64,000 bases of DNA from Chlamydoabsidia padenii (Eukaryota; Mucoromycota; Mucoromycetes; Mucorales; Cunninghamellaceae), in contig JAIWND010000033.1 in assembly GCA_025330725.1 (NCBI GenBank), forward strand, positions 1 to 64,000. Direction: 5' to 3'. Shown in pieces: positions 22,747-35,600 of this stretch. The first letter of the stretch is position 1; every line of letters starts with the position of its first letter. Both the position numbers and the translations under genes were made by a program. A model generated the notes under the pieces. It ran no database searches. It had not been told where the DNA came from and was given only the letters and a program-made list of their open reading frames with translations.

Positions 22747-24573
22747 ATGGCTGGCGCCCCTCCTTTGAGAGGGAAGGGTAAGTGAAAAAGAAAAGGAAAC
22801 CACATACTTACACACAATATTAACTGATATTTCATTCTCCGCTTATTCGACGAAATATTCAAGTTACCCATAAATTTCGTCCATTCGCCGTTGCTTTTTA
22901 TCTTTTTATTTTTTACATTTGTCCATTCCTTCCTTCTTCACCACTGCTCTCTTTTAATTATACTCCAGGACAACAATTGACTTGACTCATTGCCCATTAC
23001 TTTCTTTTTGTAAGTAGTTATTCATTGGTATGAATGATATGATAAACCTCACTCTTTCTTTTTTTTTTTTTTTTTACAGAAACACGTCTCTCTTTAACCT
23101 GGAGGATACATTATCGTTTGATATCAATAACAGACACCAGGAAGAAGATCCGACAGCAACAATGACCTCATGCCTTGCCGATGACCAAGGATCACCCTCA
23201 ACAGAGGTAACATTAACCTCACCACAATTACCATCGACTGTTGCAACAACTATAACCACTGATGCAACACAGCTCCAAAAACTCGAGTACGACAATTATT
23301 TGTGGGAAATGTACTGGTTAAGGGAAAAACACATATAGAAACTAAAACTTTTAGGTCATTTGGTAGTTACCCTTCCGCTTACGATGGCAAGATATGAAGG
23401 ATTTATTCAAAACCACTGGTCAAGTACTTTGAGCCGATTTGGCATTGGGCCCCACCGACACTGATTTACTCCTCTTTTTATCTATAGACATGCTGCATAA
23501 TACTAAATGGTATGGTCGAACTTTACAAGCTTGGTTACGTTGAACAAGGCAAATCCACAGCAGGGTTCATCCGAACACTCAGTCACTAGGTAAAACAGGA
23601 ATAATCCATGAATGATACTCAATTGCACTTTATGATACATGTAGGTCCCTTGGAGTAAATTGTATGTGGGAAACGTAAGTTTCAGGGAAATAAAACTCGC
23701 AGTATAAAGGGGTATTAATCTGGGTTTGTAATTTGATTCATGCAGCTACCGTTCCATTGTCAGTGGCAAGACGTCAAGGATCTCTTTTCGTGGTACTGGA
23801 AAAATCATTCGGGCTGATCCGGCACAAGAACCTGATGGAAAAAGTCGTGGATTTTGGGATTGTCTTGGTTACTAATACGAAGGATGCGATCAAGGCTATT
23901 GGTAAGTAAGGTAGGTGGGTGGAGGCCATTGGGAAAATAAATCGTGTCATCTTTTGTATGTATGACTATGGGCGTCAACTACGAGTGCAGTATGATAAGT
24001 ATGCATCCGCTCAATCTCACTACTATCAACATCATCAAGACGACGCTTTATCACAATACCCAACTGACATGGTGGACCCGGCTATCATCAACGGTCAACA
24101 TCAGACTGGTGGCAATGGGTATGCAACATTCTTAACTTTTATACCGAATCCATCAGATGCTGTTTATTCACCTTCCATTGATGATCAAACACAGACTCTC
24201 AACTATGGGAATTCTCTCACTATCCATTCTCCTCCATTAGATGTTTGCGACACAACAAGACATTTATCCTCAATACAGACCGCCATATCACATGACATCC
24301 GTACCTTACCTCATAGCACCATCATCCTCTCAATACCCACCATTCATCAAGGAAACCTATGATTATCAGTACACGATGAACCAGTACGACACAAGATGGA
24401 TCGATTCGGAAATGAAGCCACCAACCTATCAACATCAACCCATGGCGGCTTATTCCTATCGTTGGGTTCCACCATCTCACCAAGAAAAGTATGAATTACC
24501 GTACTCTCAAGTGACAACGAGACCAACTCGGCAACCGGATTCACCAACACAACAATGCAACACTTTTTACTAG
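22747..24573 (+). pseudogene. Broken gene for a two-RRM RNA-binding protein (Gbp2/Hrb1-like)
   Basis: Recognisable remnants of two RRM domains. RRM1 reads LPFRLRWQDMKDLFKTTGQV but has in-frame TAG at 23364 and TGA at 23430. RRM2 begins KLYVGN | LPFHCQWQDVKDLF across an intact intron (23675-23745). It then needs one T removed in each of two TTTT runs (23785-23788 and 23852-23855) to continue RGTGKIIRADPAQEPDGKSR and GIVLVTNTKDAIKAIG. An RNP-like tail GRQLRVQYDKYASAQ follows, then a Gln/Tyr/Pro-rich C-terminus with another frame change near 24245. An N-terminal stub MAGAPPLRG is at 22747. Such proteins couple mRNA to export and stress granules. Several independent lesions favour a pseudogene over a sequencing error, but the homopolymer ones alone would not. 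Confidence 0.65.
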
Positions 24574-24851
24574 CAGGGCCATCTTTATTACTCGAAATGG
24601 CACTATAAATAAGGTGGTGACATTGATACCACTGCTCAGGACTGGAATGATTATTTGGAAATGGGTCAGCTGGTCTGCCAAATTTAAACTATTCTGACTC
24701 AACTTTTGCATCATCGGGTTTGGAACTGAAATAACGATATCGTAGAATTAGGTGTATTTATGACTCTTATTATTATTATTACATAGCTTGGTATATAGTT
24801 AGTCGCATAGGTAGGTTAATCATCATTACTTGGTTTGGGTCACATAATAAA

Positions 24852-24862
24852 TTGAAATGCCG
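24852..24862 (-). promoter_or_regulatory. CGGSATTTNAA motif upstream of GRS1
   Basis: CGGCATTTCAA on the minus strand, 83 bases upstream of the glycyl-tRNA synthetase ATG, in reverse orientation to it. Confidence 0.45.
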
Positions 24863-24944
24863 CCGAGCAAGCGGTCGTGGCTTAGGGTATAAAATAAATA
24901 AAACATGTCTTTTACCAGTTTTAACCCCTCTTTCTTCTCAAAAC

Positions 24945-27252
24945 ATGTCTCAACAATCATTCGACCGTGCTGCTCTCGAGGTATACATCAACAAACTCAT
25001 CAATGTATATCACAATTCGTTACTAAAAACCATTCTTCTTTTTCTTTTGTTATAATGTAGCAACTTATTGTCAAACGCTTCTTTTATGCACCCGCCTTTG
25101 AAATCTATGGTGGTAAGTCAACAAAATAGACTGGATCACGACACGCAAGACACCAATCCCCTTTTTTTTAAAAATAGGTGTGGCCGGTTTATTCGATTAT
25201 GGACCAACAGGTTGTGCCTTGATGAACAACATTATTAGCGTGTGGCGTAATCACTTTGTATTGGAAGAAGAAATGCTCGAACTCGACACGACGATCATGA
25301 CCCCTCACGAAGTCCTCAAGACCTCTGGCCATGTCGACAAGTTTGCGGATTGGATGTGTAAGGATTTGAAGAATGGTGAAATCTTCCGTGCTGATCATGT
25401 GGTGGAAGCTGTATTGGAAGCCCGTCTTCAAGGTGACGCGCAAGCCCGTGCGGCCAAGAACGGTACGGAAGCTCAAGTGGTGGTGGAAAAGAAGGATCCC
25501 AAGAAGAAGAAGAAGAAGGGTGCGGTGGTGGTGGTGGAATTGGCCGATGATGTCCGTCAACAATACGAAGAAACCTTGGCTCAAATCGATAACTATAGTG
25601 GTGAAGATTTGGCAGATATCATGAAGAAGTTTGATATTCGTTCTCCTGAAACTGGGAATGAACTTTCTACTCCTCAAGAATTCAACTTGATGTTTGATTC
25701 TAATATTGGTCCTACTGGTCAATTGAAGGGGTAAGGTTGGGAGGAGGAGGGGAGAGATGAATGAATGATTACTGACTCTTTCTTTTATAGTTACCTCCGT
25801 CCTGAAACTGCTCAAGGTCAATTCCTTAACTTTAAGCGTCTTTTGGAATTCAACAATGACAAGATGCCTTTTGCCTCTGCTCAAGTCGGTCGCTCCTTCC
25901 GTAATGAAATCAGTCCTCGTTCTGGTCTTTTGCGTGTCCGGTAAGTTCCCCCCCCTCTTCTTCAAATAACACTTTTATTTACTTTTTATGCATATTTTAG
26001 TGAATTCACCATGGCTGAAATCGAACACTTTGTTGATCCTGAAAACAAGGAACATCCTCACTTTGCTGATGTTAAAGATGTCTCCATCACTCTCTTGCCC
26101 AAGGATGTCCAATTGTCTGGTAAGACTGTTACTAGTGAAATGACTGTGGGTGAAGCTGTTGAAAAGGTAAGTGTTTTTTTTTTTTTGGCATTAGGATGAT
26201 AAAGACAAAAAAAAAAAAAAAAGTGACCAACTTGTGCTTGTTTTGAAATAGAAAATCATCGACAATCAAACCTTGGGTTACTTTATCGCTCGTATCTATC
26301 TCTTCTTGACCAAGATTGGTATCAAGCGTGAACGTCTCCGATTCCGTCAACACATGGACAATGAAATGGCACATTATGCCACTGATTGTTGGGATGCTGA
26401 AATTCAAACCAGTTATGTAAGTGGGAAAAAAGAAGATGTTGATGGCCTACTCAACCCCTCTTCTTTATTATATAGGGCTGGATCGAATGTGTTGGTTGTG
26501 CTGATCGTTCAGCTTACGATTTGACTGTACACGCTCGCCGTACCAAGGAAAAATTGGTGGTCCGTCAACAACTGGATACACCTCGTGTGATTGAAAAATG
26601 GCAAGTTGAAATCAACAAGAAGACATTTGGTCCAAAGTACAAGAAGAATGCCAAGGCGGTGGAAGAAGCTCTCATGACCTATACCGACAGTTGTTACGAA
26701 AAGCTGCAAAAGGATTTGGAAACCAATGGCAAGGCGTCTGTGGAAGTGGATGGTGCCACTTATGAAGTCAGCAAGGACGATGTCACCGTGGCTCGTGGTA
26801 CTGTGACCGAACACATTCGTGAATTCACACCCAATGTGATTGAACCTTCCTTTGGTATCGGCCGTATCCTCTACTCTTTGTTGGAACATGTCTGGTGGGT
26901 CCGTGAAGGTGATGAATCTCGTAATGTCTTGTCCTTCCCTACCGTGGTGGCTCCTTTCAAGTGTTGTCTTTTGCCCTTGTCTGGTAACGCCGCGTTTGAT
27001 CCCTTTGTCAAAAAATACTCTCGCCAACTCCGTCAAAATGGTATCTCCACCCGTACTGATGACAGCAAAGCATCCATCGGTCGTCGTTATGCTCGTAATG
27101 ATGAACTCGGTATTCCTTTTGCTATCACCGTGGATTTCCAAACTGTCGAAGACGATACTGTCACTTTGCGCCAACGTGATTCTACCGAACAAATTCGTGA
27201 CACTTTTGAAAATATCTTGAAGATCCTCAAGGAATCCAATGCTGATATCTAA
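24945..27252 (+). CDS. GRS1: Glycyl-tRNA synthetase
   Basis: Charges tRNA-Gly; eukaryotic alpha2-type class II enzyme. Seven exons (24945-24980, 25061-25112, 25178-25730, 25791-25940, 26001-26166, 26252-26416, 26476-27252) sum to 1899 nt, 632 residues. Class II motifs: [35 protein letters not shown] (motif 2) and [16 protein letters not shown] (motif 3). The anticodon-binding domain starts near [12 protein letters not shown] Lys/Val insertion ([18 protein letters not shown]) lies in the catalytic insert. No WHEP domain is present, as in fungi. The start is the ATG at 24945. An upstream ATG at 24905 is out of frame, and the in-frame upstream reading meets a stop. So how the mitochondrial form would be made is not evident. 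Confidence 0.97.
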
Positions 27253-27707
27253 TCTGGTCTCTCTTTTAAATAGCTGGTGTGGTAGTTTAGATGTTTTATT
27301 ATGATTTACTTAATTGTTTGTATTGATCTTTTTTTTTTATTATTTTAATAAACTACATGTGTGTATTGTTTGATTCTCAAGGTGCTGTATTATTTTTAGG
27401 GTCGGGTGGGATAATAACATTGAATGGGGATTGTTTTGTTACATGCTCTTTTGGTGTAGGGTACTCGAAACCATCACATTCCTCAATTGCAGATGAACAA
27501 CAAGATGATCTTTTAAGGGATCGGACTTTTTTAAGTGCACAGTCTGCATGAAGCACTCGTTTCATATCCCGGTAGGTAGTGTTGATATTATGTATCTCCA
27601 AAAAAAGGGGGTGGATGTCTTGTTGTTATGTCATTTATTACAATGATCATGACTATCAGCGGCATGAGGAACTCAAATACGGGTGGTGGTAAAGATTAGA
27701 GTGAAAC

Positions 27708-27739
<32 letters not shown>

Positions 27740-27849
27740 TACGCATTCCTATCCTTGAAGCAAGTGGCCTGGGCTCTTGAGTACCAACAGCAAGGTGGAG
27801 CGGACATTCAGATACATATGCACTTGGTGGCACTGAATTAGTGCAGAGT
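27253..27849. other. Spacer between GRS1 and MON1
   Basis: GRS1 3' end (AATAAA near 27346), an A homopolymer of about 28 bases near 27710, and the MON1 upstream region. Short frames here have no recognisable content. Confidence 0.5.
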
Positions 27850-27860
27850 CGGGATTTAAA
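27850..27860 (+). promoter_or_regulatory. CGGSATTTNAA motif upstream of MON1
   Basis: CGGGATTTAAA, 95 bases upstream of the MON1 ATG and in the same orientation. Confidence 0.5.
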
Positions 27861-27944
27861 AAAGTCCAAAGGTGTTCAAAATAAAATAAAAAAATATCGA
27901 CCATCGTTTTTCTTCCTTTTTCTTTTACTCACGATTGGTATTCC

Positions 27945-30029
27945 ATGTCCGATCGTATTGTATCCAATCAACCTACTAGCAGTACTAGCAGTAGAAGTTC
28001 TACTGATCATGAGCAATCTCTCACAAGCTCATCACCACCACGGTCTTGTCATTCTAGTAACTCTTCACAATCCAGCTTCAGCAACCACGACAAAATGAAA
28101 CGACAAGGCTCCACAAGTTCCACGATGGCTGCACCAAACAACAATACTATGGAAAGAAAAGGTAAGAAAGATGACAATGCCATCTTCCTTTGTTGTCAAC
28201 TAACTTGTTTGTTTACAGAATCTGACAATGAACAATCATCAACATGGCTACAACGCAAGAAACATTTTATTATACTCAGTAGTGCTGGCAAACCTATTTG
28301 GTCAAGGTAAGATATGAAACTGAAGAGGGGAAACTAACTCTGATACTAAATCAACGAAAAATAGATACGGCGATGAATCACGGTTATCTGTGTTTACTGG
28401 GGTCATTCAAGCCATCATCTCTTTTTTCCAAGATAGCGATGATACTATCAAGCAAGTAGATTAATTTAAAATACTCCAAAAAAGCAAACATGTCATGGAT
28501 TAACATCTTCTATATTTAGGTCCATCAATGCAGGTGATCACAAATTTGTCTTCTTACTCAAGGGACCACTTTATTTTGTGGCCATCTCGAAAACAGGAGA
28601 ATCTGATACACAGGTAATAATAATAATAATAAATAAAACAGATGACGTATTAACATGTTGCTTTATTCAAGCTCAAGGATCAATTGGTCTATCTTCACAA
28701 TCAAATCATCAGCGTCCTCACCTTGACTCAACTCACTAGGATCTTTAAACAACGGGTAAACTATGATCTAAGGCGACTATTAGGTGGAACGGAAGTCTTT
28801 ATGGATAGTTTGTCAAATTCATTTAACACTGATCACAGCTTTATGTTGGGATCTTTACAAGTCTTACGATTGTCTCGGTCCACACGGGATGCTGCAGGTC
28901 GACTCTTATCTAAAGCAAGGGATATCAAGGTAATATATATATATATATATATGAGGGTCAATGAAGGCACTCATTCTCTCTCTCTCTCTCTTTTTTTTTT
29001 TTTTTTTGATGTTATTAGGACCTTTTATATACAATGATTGTCGCCAAAGACAAATTGGTAACATTATTACGACCAAGGAAACATAGTTTACATCCATCTG
29101 GTAAGAGACGCTTTATATAGAAATTGGAATTGAACTAACAACATCTTGTCCTTTATAGATTTACATTTATTATTCAATATGCTGACTGGATCAACTACTT
29201 TCCATTCTGCTGAATCCTGGACTCCTCTTTGCCTACCCAAATTTAATTCAACGGGGTTCCTACATGCCTATATATGCTATATTGATCGTGATGTGTCGGT
29301 AGTCATGATCAGTACTTCAAAAGATAACTTTTTTGAACTCAGCAATTGGAAAGAAAAACTCGTCAAGGTAAAAAGGAGATTCATGTGAAGAAGAATACTT
29401 TTTACTAACTATTGATTAGGATCTTACAAGTGAAGGTGTACTTCAAAGTATATCAAGTGCTTCCAGTAAACTATACAATGTTGGTAAGAAGATAATTTAA
29501 AAAAAAGGAGGAGGAACATGACTTTATATTTAACAAGTTGTTGAATAGATGATACTGGTATACCCAAACTGTTGCATTTTATGTACAAATCCAAAACTCA
29601 AATCCAATTCACAAGTCCAGATTACAGTGGGATGTATACTGATGATATTCATCGTAAAAGGTAAAAACCATGAATGAAATGTGTCTATTTAACTGACTTA
29701 TTGTTTCAATATAGATTATATCGATTATACCAATATGTTTTTGACAGAATGCACTCAAGAACAAGAGCTTTAAAGCTTTATTATCATCATAATGATCAAG
29801 AAGTGATACTGGGTTGGGTAAGATAAAGGGTATATGTATGTTGAGGGAAAGGGGACATTCTACTGACTTTATGATGTTTACAATCTAGATCACGTCAAGC
29901 TTTGAACTCTATGTTGTATATACACCGGATACACCAAAATCCGTCATCATCTCCCAATCAAACCAACTTTTACGTTGGATCAAGAAAAATGATGATAATC
30001 TATTTATCCTTCATTCCCCTGTTTTTTAA
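27945..30029 (+). CDS. MON1: Vacuolar fusion protein MON1
   Basis: With Ccz1 forms the GEF that loads Rab7/Ypt7 for endosome-vacuole fusion and autophagy. Eleven exons (27945-28161, 28219-28306, 28365-28451, 28520-28613, 28672-28929, 29019-29100, 29159-29367, 29420-29483, 29549-29660, 29715-29817, 29889-30029) sum to 1455 nt, 484 residues. The first 75 residues are Ser/Thr-rich and disordered. Longin-type blocks follow: KKHFIILSSAGKPIWSRYGD, VFTGVIQAIISFFQD, KFVFLLKGPLYFVAISKTGE, HAYICYIDRDVSVVMISTSK, and the C-terminal YRLYQYVFDRMHSRTR. The third intron has a GC donor (GCAAGT at 28452). No breaks. Confidence 0.95.
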
Positions 30030-30153
30030 TACTTAAATACTGTATATATGATTATATTTTATTATTAGAAATAAAACTTGATTTTATCCAACACAATTGA
30101 CATGATAACCCCATGACCTTGATTCCAGCTCGTTACAAGAGGATTAAAGCAAG

Positions 30154-30164
30154 CGGGATATTTC
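30154..30164 (+). promoter_or_regulatory. Near-match motif upstream of the WOPR gene
   Basis: CGGGATATTTC, one base longer than the consensus core, about 80 bases upstream of the ATG at 30242 and in the same orientation. Confidence 0.35.
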
Positions 30165-30241
30165 GGGGTTTAAATATATGAAAAGTAAATTGACCATCTT
30201 GGTGCCTTTCTTTTTTTCTTGTTTAATTAATTGATCCACAC

Positions 30242-31425
30242 ATGCCTGTAGTCGAAACCTTTTTTGGCTACGTTGAAACAACCAAAGATTCCTTATTAAT
30301 ACTGGAAGCTTGTCGACAAGGATGTTTACCTCGAGTGATGCGGCGGTTACAAGAACAAGAACGTCCATTGGTGAAAAGTGGTGCTGTGTTTTGTTTTGAT
30401 GAAAACGAAAGTGGTAAGTTATTCACCAAAATGAAATAAAACTCTAAGCCATTCATTTTTATTTGTTAGGTATCAAACGGTGGACGGATGGACTGGTATG
30501 GAGTCCCTCGCGAATCCATGGCAATTTTTTGATTTACCGGGAACTGGATGACCACCGACAACCTGAACAACAACAAGCAAATGATAAAGTCCAACTGATT
30601 ACGTCTGGCTTGACTTTGGTTTCCAAGCGACAACGGGAACGTCATGTTGCCTCACGACAAAGTTACCGCTTTAAAGACAATGGGTTGATCAAGAAATCCT
30701 TATCTTTGGTAGTCAATGGGGTCCACCAACACTTGATTAGTTATTACAACAAGGACGATATCAACAAGTTTAAAACACCAAGTGATATTCCTGAACTGGC
30801 CGCACTGACACTATCTCCCGAGTTACTGGATGCACAACATTTTCGGATTCCTTTCTTATTGGATGGTGGTAAAACGTTGATAAAACAAATGGATGGTACT
30901 AAAACAACAAACTCTTTTTAGATAAGCGACCAGCAACAAGACAGAAAAAACGATCGAATAGAAATAATCCATCACGTCGTAACAAGGCCATTGTACCTCG
31001 ACACTCGGTAGATGCATCCACCACAACTCAACCCTTGGCTGACCAATCAACCCTTCCTCACACACTAACATTGATAAAAGAACAACAAGCGGATGGATCA
31101 GGTAAATTAATTATTCATTGATCTAATCACATCTAACATATATACACTCATGTTCTCAGGCATACAATTACCACAACAAACTGTCAGTCATGGTTTTGGA
31201 TCAGATCATCATCATCAATGGGTACCACACAGCTTTTCCACTGGCTACTCTATTGATCGCCACGATCAAAACCCTCATCAACATTTATTCTCCTCCTCGT
31301 CATTCCATGCCATCAACCACGCTGCCATTCCTAATCGTACACCCGAACTTGTTAGTAATGCCTTTATGCTGGATATAAATGCTTTGTTTGGATCGGGTTG
31401 GAATGATTTTGAAATACAAATGTAG
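30242..31425 (+). CDS. WOPR (Gti1/Pac2) transcription regulator
   Basis: Fungal DNA-binding regulator of the Wor1/Ryp1/Gti1/Pac2 family, which controls morphological switching and development. Four exons (30242-30413, 30470-30868, 30922-31101, 31160-31425) sum to 1017 nt, 338 residues. The first WOPR box is at residues 3-105: FFGYVETTKDSLLILEACRQ, RPLVKSGAVFCFDENESGIK, RWTDGLVWSPSRIHGNFLIY. The second box includes KDNGLIKKSLSLVVNGVHQH, LISYYN and the block around YNKDDINKFKTPSDIPELA. A basic linker (KKRSNRNNPSRRNK) may be a nuclear signal. The tail is His/Ser/Gln-rich. Which morphology it controls here cannot be said. Confidence 0.93.
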
Positions 31426-31518
31426 TTTGTTATCACTTGAAAAAAATCTATTAATAAAAAGCTCCCTTCTCTTACTTTTTAAATACCCGCCATTTTTTTG
31501 CCTCTTTCTTCTACACAA

Positions 31519-32465
31519 ATGTCTCACCCTGCACTTAAAATCAAACTACGTTTATCTTCACCTCTCGACAGCAAGGTATCTACACCAACTTCTTCGGTAT
31601 CTTCTACACCCAACTCTCCAAAACAACAAAGATCGGATTCTACTTCTACTGACCATCCTCCTAAACGATCAAGAGTACGGTCAAAGAAACCAGTAACGTA
31701 AGTAAACACTTGACTCTATACAACTTGTTAACTTTGTTTATACTCCCTAGTACACAACCTTCGGTCTCTAATTTACCAACAGATATTGATATCTCTAGTG
31801 CCATCACTCTAGGGGAAGACCAAAGTAAGTTGTTTAATATTACTTTAGATCGTATGACTGACCTTTTTTTTATATACATGTGTATAAAGATAATCGATCA
31901 CAAGCACTCAAACCAAGTCCACGGATTCGAGCCATATTCACACACAAAGATACACCGGTACGAAGGTGGCAAACCCAACCATTGACCTTTTACACTCTAG
32001 GCGGCGGCCAAGTCCAACTCCCTGGAGGATGTTGGAAATCAGGTAAAGACATTATGAAAAAAGAAGCCTTCATTAATCCAATGCTTTCTTATAGATGAAC
32101 CCATGAAACTCAACAAACGACCAACAGAACCCACCAGCATTGCCGATATCGATCAACTCTTCACGGTGGAAAAGGATTTTCGACCATTCCTATGTACTCA
32201 TACCGGTTGCTCCAAATCCTTCACCTCGTTTGATTTACTCCAAACACACGAAACTAATATGCACGGAATCAAGAAAATGACTTGTGGTATCGATGGCTGT
32301 CAGAAGAGTTTCGCTACTTCGGGTCAACTTACCAAACATCGAAAAATGGTCCATTTCCGTGCCGCCCGCAAGGCGAAAAAACTGGCTGAAGCCGAAGCCG
32401 AAGCTGCTGCCGCCAATCAACCTACCGAAATCAATATCAATGACGACGACGACGATTCATCCTAA
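31519..32465 (+). CDS. C2H2 zinc-finger protein
   Basis: Four exons (31519-31697, 31751-31824, 31890-32042, 32095-32465) sum to 777 nt, 258 residues. A Ser/Pro-rich N-terminus is followed by a conserved-looking block PSPRIRAIFTHKDTPVRRWQ, then LTFYTLGGGQVQLPGGCWKS. Two C2H2 fingers of spacing C-X4-C-X12-H-X4-H follow (FLCTHTGCSKSFTSF..., MTCGIDGCQKSFATS...). The end is Ala/Glu-rich with an acidic tail. The third exon uses an AAAG acceptor at 31889, the least certain junction. The RRW/LGGG block reminds me weakly of INO80-complex zinc-finger subunits (Iec1-like), but I would not assign that. DNA or chromatin binding is the safe call. Confidence 0.8.
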
Positions 32466-32633
32466 TCACATCTAGTTATAGAATTATCCCCCTCCTAGTT
32501 TATTAGTTGTCGGTTGTTGTTGTTGTCATTAATAATCATAATAAAAATGTTATAGTGGGTTGCAAATGATTGACATTTATTTATTTATTGGTACATATGT
32601 GAATACATATAAATAAAGGGGCTGCTATGTTAA

Positions 32634-35600
32634 CTAGAAGAATAATCCACCACATACACAACGACGTTTCAAGCTTTGGAACCAGGAAGAGAAGGTAGCA
32701 GGATCTACAGTATTGGCTATCACAGGAAGATATAATTGTCGACATCTTGTAGAGAATGGATAATTAGCAAAAGCTGTCATTGACCTTTTCTTTTTCTTTT
32801 TTTTTTTTTTTTTTTTTTTTACCTGATACAGCTTTGAACATGACCTCCTGTGGCCATGATACGTCGTTTGCGAATGACATCCACCGGTTCATCCTTGTGA
32901 GTTTCCAAATAGATAGCAGGAATCGCACATTTCTTTTTATGTTCAGCCGTCACCTTTTTTAATTCATCCAACCCAGATGATAGTTTTGATGAGACCAAGA
33001 TGGACCACCGGCTAGTATCATTGATATCCAACCCTTTGATATTATCTATTGCCCGTAAAAATAAAAGGATGTCGTTGATAGCCACTGGTTCACTTTGGAG
33101 GGTGGTTGAGATATGTCGAAGTAAGAGTTGTTTGGTTTCGGGAATATGTTCTAATTCGAATTGTGAATTGGTCGCGTATCGGATAAAGTGCTCGATCATC
33201 ACCAATGTTTTCATAAGTGTCATTCGTGATTCTTTATGAACCAGTAAAACCGCATGAACTGGCTTTGATGATAAATCATGGAGGTCTAGTTACAGAAGAA
33301 GAAAAGGTTAACGTCACATGTCAGTTTTTGCCCTTTGTTTGTCTGTGTGTGTACCTGAATTTTTTGGGTGAAGAGTATTGAATAACATGTTCCATTCTTT
33401 CAGGATCCATCGGATGTAATCAAACGTCCAACTTGATAAAGATACCAGTGACCATAAACTATCTTTTTAAAAAGGACAACATGAAATGTTAGACAAGGTC
33501 AAAACGTATCATTATGCAATACCTGGAGCAAATGATAGGTTTTTCTTGTTATTGTCGACGGTGGTTGAATCTGTCATAAAGAGGTTAATAAAAGTATGTT
33601 TCAAACAAAGGAGAGATCTTTACCAAAGACATTGAGAATATCGGCCAAGTCAGAAGTACAACTTCCCATGAAACATTCCAGAATGATCGGTAATTGGATG
33701 GCTTTGATGAGATTAGTGAATTCAATACGTTTGCTTGGGATGTATCTATAGAATGCATGAGTTAGTTGGCATATATTATTTGGACTAACTAAGGAATAAG
33801 ACAAACCTATATGTTCCAATAGCCAAGCCATAAGCCAATCGTGACCTTGCAAGATCCCAATCATCGGCAGCATGTTGTTTGATAGTATCAGGCGATGGCA
33901 TTGCTTCAAGGGCATTCACATCGTCTTGATAAAAGAAGGATTCATAGGCCATGAGAGCATTATTGATAACAATGTCTTGAATATCTAAACCATTATCTTT
34001 AGTACATTTTATCATTACCCATTCACTTTACCTTTGTGAGATTGTAATTGCCCAATTCGAATGAGTTCTGATGTTAGATCCAAGTTGTCTATTTGGTTGA
34101 GTAAGCTGAGTTTGATGAGTTGTTCGAGAGTTGTAATTGTGCCTAGCATAAAAATAAAAATAAAAACATAAAATCAATCTGATGGATTCTTCATTTGACA
34201 ACTTACCTGCATTGAGATCAGTATCATCTATTGGTATTTCCTTTGTAATCCGCCCAGAGCCAATCCGCCCTGAAGATAGCATGTGAATGAGGTGTGTTTC
34301 GCAAGGTGAGAATGTGATGCCCACAACAGGATCTATTAAAATAATAATAATAATAATAATAAGCGGATGAACCGTTGTGTAAAAATAGTGATAACCGTAC
34401 TTACCCCAAGATCCATCTTCAAATGAATGAGTTCCTGTCACTTGCCAAAAACTTGAATTGAGTGATACCATTGTATTATCGTCGGAGCTGCATTGTAAAA
34501 GGCCAAATGCAGTTCTATTGACATTTAGACAAAAAAAAAAAAAACCATCAGTAAGCATTGACACGCCTACAAGAGTAATGCTCCATTTGATTACCTATCT
34601 TGGAATTCCATATGTATTGTACCATCCGAAAGCCCAATACCAAGTTGACCTGATCGCGTACAAGAGATAGATGTGATAAACCGATCAGTTAATGCGAACC
34701 CAGATACATATTTCAATTCCTAATAATAAAAGTATAATTTGAGGTTAGTTTCCATAAACCTCTTTTTTTTTTTTTTTCTCCTCCGTATTTTCCATACTTA
34801 CCGTTCTTTTTCTTGTTATGGTATCATCCTCAAAGTTGTCCCCGTCAAAGTAGTTACAAGGTATTTGTTGTGTTGTATTTTGAATGGTCCATTTTCCGTA
34901 ATAACCAGAGTATTGGGTATTTGAATCTATGGATAAATAAAAGATGAGTAAAAACCTACTGGATTCACTATTAAACACTTACCACTGAATTCGCCAAAGC
35001 ATACATTGAGGACAATACCTTGTGGTGAATTCGATAAGAGGATGTGACTGATGGTTGTTTCCGGATTAGTGATAGACTGTAAAGATGGTTCAGGGGCAGT
35101 GATAAACCGTAGGTCAGGAATAGATTGACAAAAGATAGCACCACTATCAAGTTTCCCAGGAAACTTGATTGAGATATTATACAAATACACCGCCTTTGGA
35201 TGACATTCAGAGTAATAGGTCGCCAAGTAGAGGTCTCCATCTAGTAAAAAAATAAAATAAAAAAGAGTGTGAGTTTGAATCATCTTTTCCCTTGTTAATT
35301 TTTTTTTTTTTTTTTACCTTACTTTTGTCTAAAGTCATAGAGGCATGTGAGAGCCGTTGCCAATCATCTAGTCCTGCCAAAGACATTCCATAGTATCCAG
35401 TAGATCCCCGGCTAATATCCCGATGTCCAGTTTTTGGTATAGTTGTTGAAAACGTGGAGAAGATGGATCCGTTGCGTTGATAATGGATTGTGATTTCACC
35501 GTGTACTGTTACCACCACCAAGGCAAGATAACCAAATGGATTCCTGGGTCCAACCACCGGTTCCCTAGTAAAGACACAATCCGTTCCGTTCCTGCTAGCA

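Noticed and set aside
24905..24980. Upstream ATG giving a mitochondrial-like leader for GRS1
   Set aside because: It looks like a targeting sequence ([20 protein letters not shown]), but it is out of frame with exon 2, so it cannot extend the enzyme with the observed splice site.
25189..25965. 258-residue open frame antisense to glycyl-tRNA synthetase
   Set aside because: Mirror of a codon-biased exon on the other strand; low-complexity His/Leu runs and no homology or splice context. The same holds for 26509-27192 and 9037-9450.
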